From Chryseobacterium sp. CH25 (GTDB taxonomy: Bacteria > Bacteroidota > Bacteroidia > Flavobacteriales > Weeksellaceae), in assembly GCF_004119455.1 (NCBI RefSeq), contig NZ_NRQT01000001.1, positions 372,001 to 436,000 on the forward strand: a stretch of DNA of 64,000 nt, read 5' to 3'. The stretch's first letter is position 1; each line of letters opens with the position of its first letter. Below the pieces are notes generated by a model. That model was given only the letters and a program-made list of their open reading frames with translations. It was not told where the DNA came from and searched no databases. Of the stretch, positions 52,325 to 61,309 are shown in pieces. Position numbers and translations under genes: made by a program.

Positions 52325-52544
52325 GCCACGAATGCACGGATATTTTTAATGTTTATTTGCTGATTTTTTCTCTTTAGTCATAGAACTTATTCGTGCATTC
52401 GTGCCGATTAATATGCTCTCGCAGATTTCGCTGGTTTTCTACAAACACTTTGTATATACGCCATTCAATTTTATCGCAGATAAAATCCTTGCGCCTTAAA
52501 AACACAAAGCAAATAAATAACTTGCGTCTTAGCGTTTTCCAACA
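52325..52544. repeat. Right repeat block (modules D, C and B, inverted) flanking the DUF6268-LytS operon
   Basis: D arms at 52326-52337 (CCACGAATGCAC) and 52393-52405 (GTGCATTCGTGCC), one mismatch; a C-like piece CTCTCGCAGATTTCGCTGG at 52416-52434; module B inverted at 52461-52544. Compare 49225-49358. Confidence 0.8.
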
Positions 52545-52641
52545 AAACTTCTATGCATTTAGATTTTATTCCTGCTTTAGTAGGCAAAAACAAACAATAT
52601 CATTTCATTTATACTTATCTTTATGATGAATTTAATAAGTT

Positions 52642-53550
52642 ATGATGAAGGAAGTAATCGTGTATCAAATTGATTCTTTTACAAAAGAAAAATTCAAAGG
52701 AAATCCTGCTGGTGTAGTACTCAATGCTGAAATCCTGACAGCTGAGGAAATGCAGCTCATTGCAAGGGAACTCAATAATTCGGAAACAGCATTTGTGTTA
52801 AAACCTAACCAGAATGATAATTTTGATTACCATGTACGTTACTTCACCCCCACTACTGAAGTTCCTATTTGTGGACATGCTACTATTGGAGCTCTTTATG
52901 CGGTAGCTATGGAAAACCAACTAGACTCCTGTACCATTAACATCAATACACAGGTTGGCATTTTACCCATCAATATTCTAAAAGAAGAGAATGACTATCA
53001 GATTACAATGACTCAGGGAAGTTTTAGCCTGGAACCAGCTTTTGAATCATCAATAAAACAAAAAATTGTAGATGCCTTAGGCTTAAAAATTTGGGATCTG
53101 AATGAGAAATGTCCAGTACAGATTGCATCTACAGAACATTCTAAAGTAATGATCGGCATTAACAGCAGAACATTACTTAATCATCTGAATCCTGATTTTA
53201 CTGCTTTAGCCAATCTCAGCGAAACAATTAGCTGTAATGGTTATTTTGTATTTACATTTGATTCTGATGATAAAGATGTTTTAACCTATGGAAGAATGTT
53301 TGCTCCTGCTATCGGTATTCAGGAAGATCCTGTTACCGGGAATGCCAGTGGACCTTTGGGTGGTTATCTTGTTCAGAACAGAATTGTAGAAACTTCTGAT
53401 GGAACTTTTGAATTTATCGGCAGGCAAGGAGAAACTATCAATAGAATTGGACAGATGAAAGTTGAAGTGACTGTAAAAAATCACAACCCTGAAATCATCA
53501 GAATTACAGGAAATGCGGTTCATATATTCCGTACTGTAATGTCTGTTTGA
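52642..53550 (+). CDS. PhzF family isomerase/epimerase-like protein
   Basis: The 302-residue protein has the PhzF fold of two similar alpha/beta halves: VYQIDSFTKEKFKGNPAGVVLN at the start, FTPTTEVPICGHATIGALY, and the second-half signature IGIQEDPVTGNASGPLGGYL. Family members catalyse isomerisation, as in phenazine synthesis; no other phenazine gene is seen, so this is a general PhzF-like enzyme. It converges on the AraC gene with 3 bases between stop codons. Confidence 0.92.
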   Translation: MMKEVIVYQIDSFTKEKFKGNPAGVVLNAEILTAEEMQLIARELNNSETAFVLKPNQNDNFDYHVRYFTPTTEVPICGHATIGALYAVAMENQLDSCTININTQVGILPINILKEENDYQITMTQGSFSLEPAFESSIKQKIVDALGLKIWDLNEKCPVQIASTEHSKVMIGINSRTLLNHLNPDFTALANLSETISCNGYFVFTFDSDDKDVLTYGRMFAPAIGIQEDPVTGNASGPLGGYLVQNRIVETSDGTFEFIGRQGETINRIGQMKVEVTVKNHNPEIIRITGNAVHIFRTVMSV

Positions 53551-53553
53551 TGC

Positions 53554-54420
53554 TTATTCGGAATCCGGCTTAGCTTCCTGCAGTTTTTTTCTGTAATTTT
53601 TCGGAGTAGATCCGGTTTTTACTCTGAACAAATAAGAAAAGTGGGAGAAGTTCTGAAATCCAAGTTCAAAAGCAATTTCTTTAATGGATTTATCTGAACT
53701 GTGGAGCAGATTTTTAGCTTCAAGAATAATTCTTTCTTTGATAAACTCAAGCGGTGAAATTTTATACTGTTTTCTGCAGATTACTCCCAGATAATTAGGG
53801 GTAATACACAGCTCATCAGCATAAAAAGCTACATTTTTCTGTGTTTTATAATATTTGTCCACCAGCATATGAAAACGGAAAGGAAGATTGTCCGGAGTAC
53901 TGAGTGCTTTATTCCCGTAAGCATGTTCTACCCAAAGATTGATAATAAGGGCTAAAAGCCTTACCCTTGCGTTGATCAGTTCCGGAAAGACAACATCGGC
54001 AGCAATTTCCTTCCTGATAGCATTGAACTCAAGACTAAACCTGTGATAGGTTTCATCATCAGGGGCTATCATTTCGTATTTGCTGTAAGAGGAAAAAGTG
54101 AATTTAAGAGTCGGAGAAAAGGTTTTAAGAATTTCATCATTAATAATCAATCTTCTTCCTACTGTACCAGGAGCCAGTTCCCATTTGTATTCTCTTTTGG
54201 GAAGATGGATGAATAATTGCTGAGCTTTTAAACTGTATTGATTCAGGCCGGTGGTGCATTTCCCACCATCACATTGATCTAATAAAATAATGGTAAAACA
54301 GTTCTCAGGAAAAAAGTTAAGTGAATCCCCACTGATCTCATCCTGAAAAACAACGTCAATTCCTTTGTTAAACACCTCTTCTACTGAATTTTTATTAATC
54401 AACTCTTTGTCTATTATCAT
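53554..54420 (-). CDS. AraC family transcriptional regulator
   Basis: The 288-residue regulator has an N-terminal cupin-like domain (about 1-160) and a C-terminal AraC HTH (about 185-285; FYADELCITPNYLGVICRKQY, KEIAFELGFQNFSHFSYLFRVKTGSTPKNYR). Function of the ligand domain is unknown. It is transcribed convergently with phzF, so it may not control that gene directly. The long HTH segment is complete. Confidence 0.92.
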   Translation of the reverse strand: MIIDKELINKNSVEEVFNKGIDVVFQDEISGDSLNFFPENCFTIILLDQCDGGKCTTGLNQYSLKAQQLFIHLPKREYKWELAPGTVGRRLIINDEILKTFSPTLKFTFSSYSKYEMIAPDDETYHRFSLEFNAIRKEIAADVVFPELINARVRLLALIINLWVEHAYGNKALSTPDNLPFRFHMLVDKYYKTQKNVAFYADELCITPNYLGVICRKQYKISPLEFIKERIILEAKNLLHSSDKSIKEIAFELGFQNFSHFSYLFRVKTGSTPKNYRKKLQEAKPDSE

Positions 54421-54725
54421 ACCAATCTTTTCAATACTAATTTATGAAAATACCTCATATATTGTTTCTGTAATCCCTTCAATATATTTTTATCTTCTGT
54501 TGTTTTTAGCAGCGTGCAAAGATACATTCTTCTTCCCCGTCCGGAAATATCAGAAACCGTGATAAGAATATCATATTTCCATAATCATTTAAGACTGGTC
54601 AGGTTTATAAAAACAATAACTTTCACTTCTATCAAGCTATATATCTTACTTTTAAGAGATACAAACCTTTTTTTTCTATCTAATTTTCGATATTTATATT
54701 TCTAGTTTATCGTGAAAACAATAAG
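54421..54725. other. Intergenic region upstream of moaA
   Basis: AT-rich DNA with no gene supported. Two small plus-strand frames in this stretch have unlikely composition and are not called. Confidence 0.5.
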
Positions 54726-54733
54726 TATATTTG
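54705..54733 (+). promoter_or_regulatory. Promoter of the moa gene cluster
   Basis: GTTTA at 54705-54709 and TATATTTG at 54726-54733 resemble the -33/-7 boxes with 17-base spacing. The -7 box is 26 bases before the moaA ATG. Confidence 0.55.
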
Positions 54734-54759
54734 TGTAAGGTTCTTTTACCTTTACTTAT

Positions 54760-55749
54760 ATGTTAACAGACAAATTCGGAAGACATATCAACTATCTAAG
54801 GCTGGCCGTTGTGGACAGATGCAATCTCCGATGTACTTACTGCATGCCGGAAAGCGGACTTACATGGATCAAACAGAATGATCTGATGACTGATGAAGAA
54901 ATGCTCAGAATATGTTCTGTTTTTACAGATCTTGGAGTAGATAAAATCAGAATCACAGGTGGTGAACCGTTTGTCAGAAAAAACTGCATCAGCCTTATTG
55001 AAAAAATATCACAGCTTCATGGGCTTACAGATATCAGCCTAACCACCAATGGACTTCTTACCGAACAGTACATCCCACAACTTAAAGCATTTGGAGTAAA
55101 ATCTGTCAACCTTAGTCTTGATACATTGGATGAGGATCGTTTTTTCAAAATTACCCGTCGTAAAAGCTTTGATAAAGTGATGAAAACGCTCGATAGCTTA
55201 CTGAAGAATCAGATCAGAGTAAAGATTAATACAGTAGTAATGGATCAGCAGAATATTGAAGATATTATTCCTTTGATTGGACTCACAAAAGACCTTCCGG
55301 TGGATGTCCGCTTTATTGAAGAAATGCCTTTCAATGGAAATAATGATGCTGAGGTTGCTCCCAAATGGGATTATCCGCAAATCTATACTCACATCAGAAA
55401 TCATTTTCCTGAAATAGAAAAAATGGAAGATCCTAAAAGTTCCACCTCTTACAATTATAAAATACCCGGTTTTACAGGAAACATTGGTATTATTGCCGCA
55501 TATACCCGTTCTTTTTGTGGAGATTGCAACAGAATACGGATCACTCCTTCCGGAATCTTGAGAACCTGTCTGTATGAAGGTGGCGGAATCAATTTAAAAG
55601 ATCTTATCCGCTCCGGAACAACCGATAACGAATTGAAAAATATCATCATCAACAGCATACATCATAAACCCAAAGACGGATGGGAAGCAGAACAGCAGAG
55701 CCTTAACGCATCATCCATTCATCAGTCGATGGCAACAATAGGAGGATAA
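54760..55749 (+). CDS. moaA: GTP 3',8-cyclase (molybdenum cofactor synthesis)
   Basis: This 329-residue radical SAM enzyme, with MoaC, makes cyclic pyranopterin monophosphate from GTP. The N-terminal cluster ligands C21, C25 and C28 are in CNLRCTYCMP, and the C-terminal cluster is in FCGDCNRIRITPSGILRTC. The protein ends with the Gly-Gly motif (MATIGG) needed by MoaA for the reaction. It is the first gene of the cluster, 2 bases before moeA. Confidence 0.97.
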   Translation: MLTDKFGRHINYLRLAVVDRCNLRCTYCMPESGLTWIKQNDLMTDEEMLRICSVFTDLGVDKIRITGGEPFVRKNCISLIEKISQLHGLTDISLTTNGLLTEQYIPQLKAFGVKSVNLSLDTLDEDRFFKITRRKSFDKVMKTLDSLLKNQIRVKINTVVMDQQNIEDIIPLIGLTKDLPVDVRFIEEMPFNGNNDAEVAPKWDYPQIYTHIRNHFPEIEKMEDPKSSTSYNYKIPGFTGNIGIIAAYTRSFCGDCNRIRITPSGILRTCLYEGGGINLKDLIRSGTTDNELKNIIINSIHHKPKDGWEAEQQSLNASSIHQSMATIGG

Positions 55750-55751
55750 CT

Positions 55752-56954
55752 ATGGAAATGATAACCGTACAACAGGCAGAAGACCTCATCCTTTCCCAAA
55801 CGAATGATTTCGGAATTGAATATATTGCTTATGACCAAGCATTAGGAAGAGTTTTGGCGGAAGACCTTACCGCAGATCGGGATTTACCACCTTTTGACCG
55901 CCCTACCGTAGATGGAATTGCCATTTGCTATGCTGCTTATGAAAAAGGCATTCGTTCCTATCCTATCAAAGCTGTACAGTCTGCGGGAGAACCTTCCGTA
56001 GCTACTGATTCGGAAACTGAATGTATAGAAATTATGACCGGAGCAGCTTTAGATCAAACGGTTGATACTGTAATCCGATATGAAGACATTTCCATCAATA
56101 ATGGGATCGCAAGTATCACCATTGATATTAAAAAAGGACAGAATATTCATCTGAAAGGCAGAGATAAAAAAGTAGGTGAAATTTTGGTACAGGCCAATCA
56201 AGTGATCACTCCGGCAATTATTGGCATAGCCTCTTCTATTGGAAAAACCTCTGTTGCAGTAAAGAAATTGCCTAAGATCATCATCATTTCTACAGGAGAT
56301 GAAATGATAAGCCCGGAATCTATTCCTTCTCCCTACCAATTAAGACGCTCAAATGGAGTTACCATACAGTCTGTTTTAAAAAAATATCATATCGAAGCAG
56401 ATACTCTTCACCTCAACGATGATTATGAAGAGATCAAAAAAGAAATTTCCCGTTGTATCCATGAATATGACGTGCTGCTAATGAGTGGCGGAGTATCTAT
56501 GGGAAAATTTGACTATTTACCTCAAGTCTGTGAAGAACTGGGAATTGAAAAGCTTTTTCACAAAATAAAACAAAGACCGGGGAAGCCTTTTTGGTTTGGT
56601 AAAAATGATGCACAGAAACTTGTTTTTGCATTTCCGGGAAACCCAGTTTCTGTATTTATGTGTTTACACAGATACTTTATTCCCTGGCTGGAAAAGTCTT
56701 TGGAAATATCAGGAAAATCTATTCAGTTTGCGGTATTACAAAACGATATTGAAGTTCCATTTGCTCTCCAATATTTTGTTCAGGTGAAACTGAGTACAAA
56801 TCAATTGGGGCAGCTCACTGCTGAATCGGTGAATACAAATGGTTCAGGAGATTTTTCTCATCTTGCGGACACGAATGCTTTTATGGAGCTTCCTTTGGAA
56901 CAGAATAGTTTTAAAAAGGGAGACGTGTACCGAATATGGAAATATAATGATTAA
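55752..56954 (+). CDS. moeA: Molybdopterin molybdotransferase MoeA
   Basis: The 400-residue enzyme inserts molybdate into adenylated molybdopterin. It has the four-domain MoeA layout, with PPFDRPTVDGIA, the MoCF-binding segment IISTGDEM, MSGGVSMGKFDY and FPGNPVSVF. The start is 2 bases after moaA. A D-type hairpin repeat follows in the gap before moaC. Length and motifs are typical. Confidence 0.96.
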   Translation: MEMITVQQAEDLILSQTNDFGIEYIAYDQALGRVLAEDLTADRDLPPFDRPTVDGIAICYAAYEKGIRSYPIKAVQSAGEPSVATDSETECIEIMTGAALDQTVDTVIRYEDISINNGIASITIDIKKGQNIHLKGRDKKVGEILVQANQVITPAIIGIASSIGKTSVAVKKLPKIIIISTGDEMISPESIPSPYQLRRSNGVTIQSVLKKYHIEADTLHLNDDYEEIKKEISRCIHEYDVLLMSGGVSMGKFDYLPQVCEELGIEKLFHKIKQRPGKPFWFGKNDAQKLVFAFPGNPVSVFMCLHRYFIPWLEKSLEISGKSIQFAVLQNDIEVPFALQYFVQVKLSTNQLGQLTAESVNTNGSGDFSHLADTNAFMELPLEQNSFKKGDVYRIWKYND

Positions 56955-56968
56955 AATAACGTATAAAA

Positions 56969-57034
56969 TGCCACGAATGCACGAATACTATATTGGAATA
57001 TAACGATATAGATTCCTTTGGAAAATTCGTGGCA
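56969..57034. repeat. D-type hairpin repeat between moeA and moaC
   Basis: TGCCACGAATGCACGAAT (56969-56986) pairs with AAAATTCGTGGCA (57022-57034); the outer eight bases match the D module elsewhere. A small hairpin ACCAC-ATCA-GTGGT lies at about 57041-57054. Confidence 0.7.
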
Positions 57035-57068
57035 AAAAACACCACATCAGTGGTAAAAAAAACAATAT

Positions 57069-57545
57069 ATGTCAGAATTTACTCATCTTAATAAGAACGG
57101 GCAGCCTGCAATTGTAGATGTTGGTGGAAAAAGTGTTACCAAGAGAAAAGCGGTTGCACAAGCCATCATCTCTTTGCCTGAAAATGTATTGGAAGCTTTA
57201 CAACAGGACGATTTCAAAACAAAAAAGGGTTCAGTATTCCAAATTGCCATTATTGCAGGAATTATGGGGGCTAAAAAAACAAGTGAACTTATTCCTCTTT
57301 GTCATCCTATTGGACTCGATAACTGTAATTTACAGATAGAACTGAATGAGCAAAATGATATTGTCATTGAATGCACTGCCAGCATTGAAGCTAAAACAGG
57401 TGTAGAAATGGAAGCTCTTACCGGTGCCTCTGTTGCAGCACTCACTGTTTATGATATGTGTAAAGCATTAAGCCACGATATTGTTATCAAAGAAATTAAA
57501 TTAATAGAAAAATCAGGTGGAAAAAATGATTTCAAAAGAGTCTAA
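57069..57545 (+). CDS. moaC: Cyclic pyranopterin monophosphate synthase
   Basis: The 158-residue enzyme acts after MoaA in molybdenum cofactor synthesis. Conserved parts: the start EFTHLNKNGQPAIVDVGGKS, KKTSELIPLCHPI, and GVEMEALTGASVAALTVYDM with the catalytic Lys region CKALS. It has the standard hexameric-enzyme length. The mobA gene overlaps its end by about 20 bases. Confidence 0.96.
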   Translation: MSEFTHLNKNGQPAIVDVGGKSVTKRKAVAQAIISLPENVLEALQQDDFKTKKGSVFQIAIIAGIMGAKKTSELIPLCHPIGLDNCNLQIELNEQNDIVIECTASIEAKTGVEMEALTGASVAALTVYDMCKALSHDIVIKEIKLIEKSGGKNDFKRV

Positions 57546-58131
57546 TGTCATTCCTAAAATCAATGGCCTTGTTCTCGCTGGTGGAAAAAGCTTAAGAATG
57601 GGAAAGGCTAAAGATCTCCTTCAATGGCATGGAAAGGAACAGCGCTATTTTGCGGCTGATCTTCTGGCTCCGTTTTGTGATAAGGTTTTTATCTCCTGCA
57701 GACAGGATCAACTGGAAAATTTTGACCCCAATTATAAAGCTCTTACCGATACCTTCCTGAATATGGGTCCTTTTGGCGGAATTCTTTCTGCATTACGTGC
57801 TCAAAGAGATAAAGCATGGCTGGTAGTGGCCTGTGATCTTCCTCTACTCGATCCAAAATCTCTGGAGTTCTTAGTACAGTCAAGAGATCCTGAAAAGGCT
57901 GCAACCACTTATGAAAGCCCTTTTGATGGATTACCGGAGCCTTTAATTACGATTTGGGAGCCTAAAAGCTATCCTTTGCTGCTTAACTTTCTGGGAATTG
58001 GAAATACCTGTCCGCGTAAGGTTTTAATTAATAGTGATATCCTGATATTAAAACCTGATAATCCGGATGCTTTGATGAATGTGAATACGCCTGAAGATGC
58101 AGAAAAAGCACAACAAATCCTGAAAAGCTGA
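57526..58131 (+). CDS. mobA: Molybdenum cofactor guanylyltransferase-like protein
   Basis: The start is at 57526 (MISKESNVIPK), overlapping moaC by about 20 bases, with 57517 as an alternative. The 201-residue protein has the MobA nucleotide-binding loop LVLAGGKSLRMGKAKDLL and the core MGPFGGILSALRAQRDKAW and VVACDLPLLD. It attaches GMP to the cofactor for DMSO-reductase-type enzymes such as the FdhF/YdeP protein in this window. Position in the cluster supports this. Confidence 0.92.
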   Translation: MISKESNVIPKINGLVLAGGKSLRMGKAKDLLQWHGKEQRYFAADLLAPFCDKVFISCRQDQLENFDPNYKALTDTFLNMGPFGGILSALRAQRDKAWLVVACDLPLLDPKSLEFLVQSRDPEKAATTYESPFDGLPEPLITIWEPKSYPLLLNFLGIGNTCPRKVLINSDILILKPDNPDALMNVNTPEDAEKAQQILKS

Positions 58132-58183
58132 TTTTTTACCACATCGACACATAGGCGATTAACAAAAGTAAAAACATCAATTG

Positions 58184-58455
58184 TCATTGCGAGCAAAGCG
58201 AAGCAATCTCAGTTTTAAGACTCTATTATTTTGTTGGAGAACGCAAAGGCGCAAGGTATTTATATGCTAAATGCTTTTAAGGCGCAAAGATTTTATCTGC
58301 GATAAAATTGAGTACTGCATAATTGCATAGCCAAGTCATTTTGAAAATCTGCGAAATCTGTGTGATCTGCGAGAATATTTAATCGCCACGAATACATGAA
58401 TAATTCTAAAAATAAAGGGAATAAATAAGCATTAAAAATTCGTGCATTCGTGGCA
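58184..58455. repeat. Left repeat block (modules A, B, C, D) flanking the MoeB-like gene
   Basis: Order on the plus strand: A 58184-58209 (TCATTGCGAGCAAAGCGAAG), B 58234-58319, C 58345-58374 (AAATCTGCGAAATCTGTG), D 58385-58455 with ends GCCACGAAT and ATTCGTGGC. The mirror image is at 59516-59791. Confidence 0.85.
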
Positions 58456-58467
58456 AAAAGAATAATT

Positions 58468-59508
58468 ATGAATACATCTTTTGAACGTTATCAATGTCAG
58501 ATTGCTTTACCAGGATTTGGGACGGCCTCTCAGGAATTGCTAAAAAATGCCAGAGTTCTTATTGTAGGAATGGGCGGACTTGGCTGCCCTACTGCTCAAT
58601 ATCTTGCTTCTTCCGGTATTGGAACTCTTGGTATTGCGGATGATGATACTGTTTCTTTAAGCAATCTCCATCGCCAGATTTTGTACAGTCCTGAGGATGT
58701 AGGAGTTTACAAAGTAGATGTTGCGGCTAAAAGATTGGAGCAACAAAATCCTTCTGTTTCTATTATTCCTTATAGGCTAAGAATCACTTCTTCTAATGTT
58801 ATGGAATTGATCTCAGAATTTGACCTCATCATTGAAGGAACTGATAATTTTGAAACGAAATGCCTGTTGAATGACGCCTGTGTCTTGGCTGGAAAACCTT
58901 TAGTGTATGGGGCTATTTACCAACATGAAGGTCAGGTCAGCATCTGGAATGTTTTACAAAAAGATGGTACATATTCTCCAAATTATCGTGATGTTTTCCC
59001 AAATGCAGAAGAGTCTCAGGTTCCCAATTGCAGAGAAGGTGGTGTAATTCCAACTTTGGCCGGAATTGTAGGCTGTATGCAGGCTAACGAAGCTATAAAA
59101 TACCTCATCGGATCTGAAGAAACTTTAGCTGGAAAACTATGGATGATTAATGTAATGAATGGCAAGACTCAGATCATTAAGCTTAGAAAAACTTCTGTTC
59201 AAATTACTGATCTTCCACAGACTGTTCAACTTGTGAGTTTTGAAGAATTTAAGCAAAATCAAAACAAATTTGAAGTTATAGACGTGCGAACAAAGGAAGA
59301 ACATCAACACTTTAATATTGGTGGAAAAAATATTCCATTAAATGAACTGGAAAGCCACTTTCCTTTTATTTCTTCGGTTTTAAGTCCTATCATAATTTAC
59401 TGTCAATCCGGTAAACGAAGTGTGGATGCGGTGAGAAAAATAAAAAAACAATTTCCAGAGAAGGAAGTGTTTTCTTTGAAAAATGGTATTGGTGAAATAC
59501 CACGATAG
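58468..59508 (+). CDS. moeB: HesA/MoeB/ThiF-type adenylyltransferase with C-terminal rhodanese domain
   Basis: The 346-residue protein starts at 58468 (MNTSFERYQCQ); the GTG at 58450 is inside repeat D and unlikely. The N-terminal E1-like domain (about 1-240) has VGMGGLGCPTAQYL for ATP and YRDVFPNAEESQVPNCREG with a conserved Cys. The C-terminal rhodanese domain (about 255-346) ends IIYCQSGKRSVDAV with its active-site Cys. It activates the MoaD/ThiS-type C-terminus and can supply sulfur. Name based on the cluster; the specificity may be MoaD or ThiS. Confidence 0.88.
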   Translation: MNTSFERYQCQIALPGFGTASQELLKNARVLIVGMGGLGCPTAQYLASSGIGTLGIADDDTVSLSNLHRQILYSPEDVGVYKVDVAAKRLEQQNPSVSIIPYRLRITSSNVMELISEFDLIIEGTDNFETKCLLNDACVLAGKPLVYGAIYQHEGQVSIWNVLQKDGTYSPNYRDVFPNAEESQVPNCREGGVIPTLAGIVGCMQANEAIKYLIGSEETLAGKLWMINVMNGKTQIIKLRKTSVQITDLPQTVQLVSFEEFKQNQNKFEVIDVRTKEEHQHFNIGGKNIPLNELESHFPFISSVLSPIIIYCQSGKRSVDAVRKIKKQFPEKEVFSLKNGIGEIPR

Positions 59509-59515
59509 TTTTATT

Positions 59516-59791
59516 GGCCACGAATGCACGAATAATTTGGGGGTATTAACTGATGCCTGTATTTATTCATATAAAAATTCGTGCAATTAGTATTTAGCAA
59601 AAAGAATCAGTGTCATCAGCTTAATCAGCGATAGTTTTTATTTCCCACAGATCTCACAGATTTACACAGATGATTATTTCTGCAGCATTCAATTTTATCG
59701 CAGATAAAATCTTTGCGCCTTAAAACATTTAGCATATAAATAACTTGTGCCTTTGCGTTTTCCAACACGAAGATTGCTTTGCTTGCAATGA
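59516..59791. repeat. Right repeat block (modules D, C, B, A, inverted) flanking the MoeB-like gene
   Basis: D 59516-59599 with GGCCACGAATGCACGAAT, C 59645-59671, B 59681-59766, A 59771-59791 (AGATTGCTTTGCTTGCAATG). The order and orientation are inverted compared with 58184-58455. Confidence 0.85.
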
Positions 59792-59805
59792 TATAAAGGG
59801 ATTAT

Positions 59806-60351
59806 TTAATCAAATAAACTGGCATCTGAATAGAAAACCTGTCCGTTACTGATTCTTGCAGGAGCTGTGTAAGGATGCTCTACCGCTTTTCCAATATCCA
59901 TAATATGTTCCACATCCCATCCTTTTGCTTTTAGATAATCTGAAATCATAGATCGGTGGCAGCTCCACCATACGGCTTCTGAGCACATAAAAGCTGTTGT
60001 ATTTATCTTTGCAAGGGTTTCAAGTTTTTCAATAGCTTTGGAGAATTCTTCAGTCTGCATATAATCAGCATACCCACGGAAAGATTCATTTTTCCAACGG
60101 CTGTTAACTGAATTGGGCTGTACTTTTCTCCTCCCTCCCAATGCTTCAAAATGGATATACTCAATAGCATTTTCCGGTAATACTTTTTCCAGATTTTCTT
60201 TACTGAACCACGGATATCTTTTTGAGTCTGCAAACCTCCGAACATCAGCCAAAACTTTAATATTGAATGATTTCAACATCTCAAGAAACTCTTCCAAGGG
60301 ATGAGTAGAATGTCCAATGGTATAAATAACAGGTTTTCCTAACGATTCCAT
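59806..60351 (-). CDS. DUF488 family protein
   Basis: This 181-residue protein has the DUF488 pattern: YTIGHSTHPLEEFLEML at the start, VLADVRRFADSKRYPWFS, and AFMCSEAVWWSCHRSMISDYL with the family Cys and His. The function is unknown. It is last in a minus-strand operon (10 bases from bestrophin). The stretch between 59797 and 59806 separates it from the repeat block. Confidence 0.88.
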   Translation of the reverse strand: MESLGKPVIYTIGHSTHPLEEFLEMLKSFNIKVLADVRRFADSKRYPWFSKENLEKVLPENAIEYIHFEALGGRRKVQPNSVNSRWKNESFRGYADYMQTEEFSKAIEKLETLAKINTTAFMCSEAVWWSCHRSMISDYLKAKGWDVEHIMDIGKAVEHPYTAPARISNGQVFYSDASLFD

Positions 60352-60361
60352 AAGCTTACCA

Positions 60362-61279
60362 TCAATCTATGATCGTTTGCTGTACTTTTTTAGATGCAGT
60401 AATCTCCTCTCCTGCCATTTCATGAATGGTTTCTTCAATCATGACAGACATACTGTTCAAAGCCAGATCATTGGCCTCTGTACCAAATGGCTCTTCAATT
60501 TCATCTGCGATTGCTTCAAATGCCACAAATGTATAAGCCACAAACACAACGATAAGCGGAGTAAACCACCTCAGAGAGTCTACTAATCCAAACGGTAAAA
60601 GAAAACAGTAAATGTATACGGTACGGTGCAGTAAAACACGGTAACTGTAAGGCAATGGTGTGGAAACGATTCTTTCACATCCACCTAAAATATCAGAAAG
60701 TTTATCAAAATTTTCGTCAAAACGCGCCTGTTGAATCGTATCAATACTTCCTTCGTCTTTAGCTTTCTGAACCCATTCTCCCAATAGTCTCATGATAACA
60801 GCAGGTTTATACTTTGCTGCAGAAACAATTTTTAGCTGATCTTCACTCAGTCTTTCTTTTAAATCTTCATGAGCATCTGTTCCTCTCAGCTGATGTTTCA
60901 GGGCAAAAATAAAGGCTCCTAACAAATTGATAAATTCGGAAGCAGAAACACTGCTGCCTTTTACATTTTTCAGGGTTAAAGCCTGACGGGTTAAAGAACG
61001 TGCAGTATTTAATAAAGCTCCCCATAATTTACGCCCTTCCCAGAATCTGTCATAGCTGGCATTATTCTTAAAACCTAAAAATAAGGCCAATACAAAGCCA
61101 AATAACGTTAATGGTGCCGGGTTAAGTGGAATTTTAAAGGAAAAAATAACTCCACGAAGATAAACTATCCCTAGCGATAAGATAAAAAGCAAAAAGAGAC
61201 GTGGCAACAGCCCAGGTAATACTGAACCATGCCAGACAAAAAGCATTTTAAACCAATGTTCCTTTTTCCTTATAATCAT
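60362..61279 (-). CDS. Bestrophin family ion channel
   Basis: The 305-residue membrane protein has four transmembrane helices in the bestrophin/UPF0187 arrangement (FALFLGFKNNASYDRFWEGRKLWGALLN near residue 70-95; VVFVAYTFVAFEAIADEIEEPFGTEANDL near 230-260). The family forms chloride- or cation-permeable pentamers. It is in the same operon as two molybdoenzyme-type genes; whether it helps them is not known. The start is 30 bases after the next gene. Confidence 0.87.
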   Translation of the reverse strand: MIIRKKEHWFKMLFVWHGSVLPGLLPRLFLLFILSLGIVYLRGVIFSFKIPLNPAPLTLFGFVLALFLGFKNNASYDRFWEGRKLWGALLNTARSLTRQALTLKNVKGSSVSASEFINLLGAFIFALKHQLRGTDAHEDLKERLSEDQLKIVSAAKYKPAVIMRLLGEWVQKAKDEGSIDTIQQARFDENFDKLSDILGGCERIVSTPLPYSYRVLLHRTVYIYCFLLPFGLVDSLRWFTPLIVVFVAYTFVAFEAIADEIEEPFGTEANDLALNSMSVMIEETIHEMAGEEITASKKVQQTIID

Positions 61280-61309
61280 ACCGTTTTTTGTAAAGCTTTA
61301 TTTTAAAAA

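Noticed and set aside
52642..53550. Phenazine biosynthesis cluster
   Set aside because: PhzF-like proteins are widespread; no phzA-E, phzG or phzM is adjacent.
54365..54705. Two small plus-strand frames before moaA
   Set aside because: One overlaps the AraC gene start antisense; both are hydrophobic or basic low-complexity translations.
54734..54759. Molybdenum cofactor riboswitch before moaA
   Set aside because: The leader is only about 26 bases with one small hairpin, too short for a Moco aptamer.
58450..58467. GTG start for the MoeB-like gene, 18 bases upstream
   Set aside because: It lies inside the D repeat; the ATG at 58468 begins the family-typical N-terminus.
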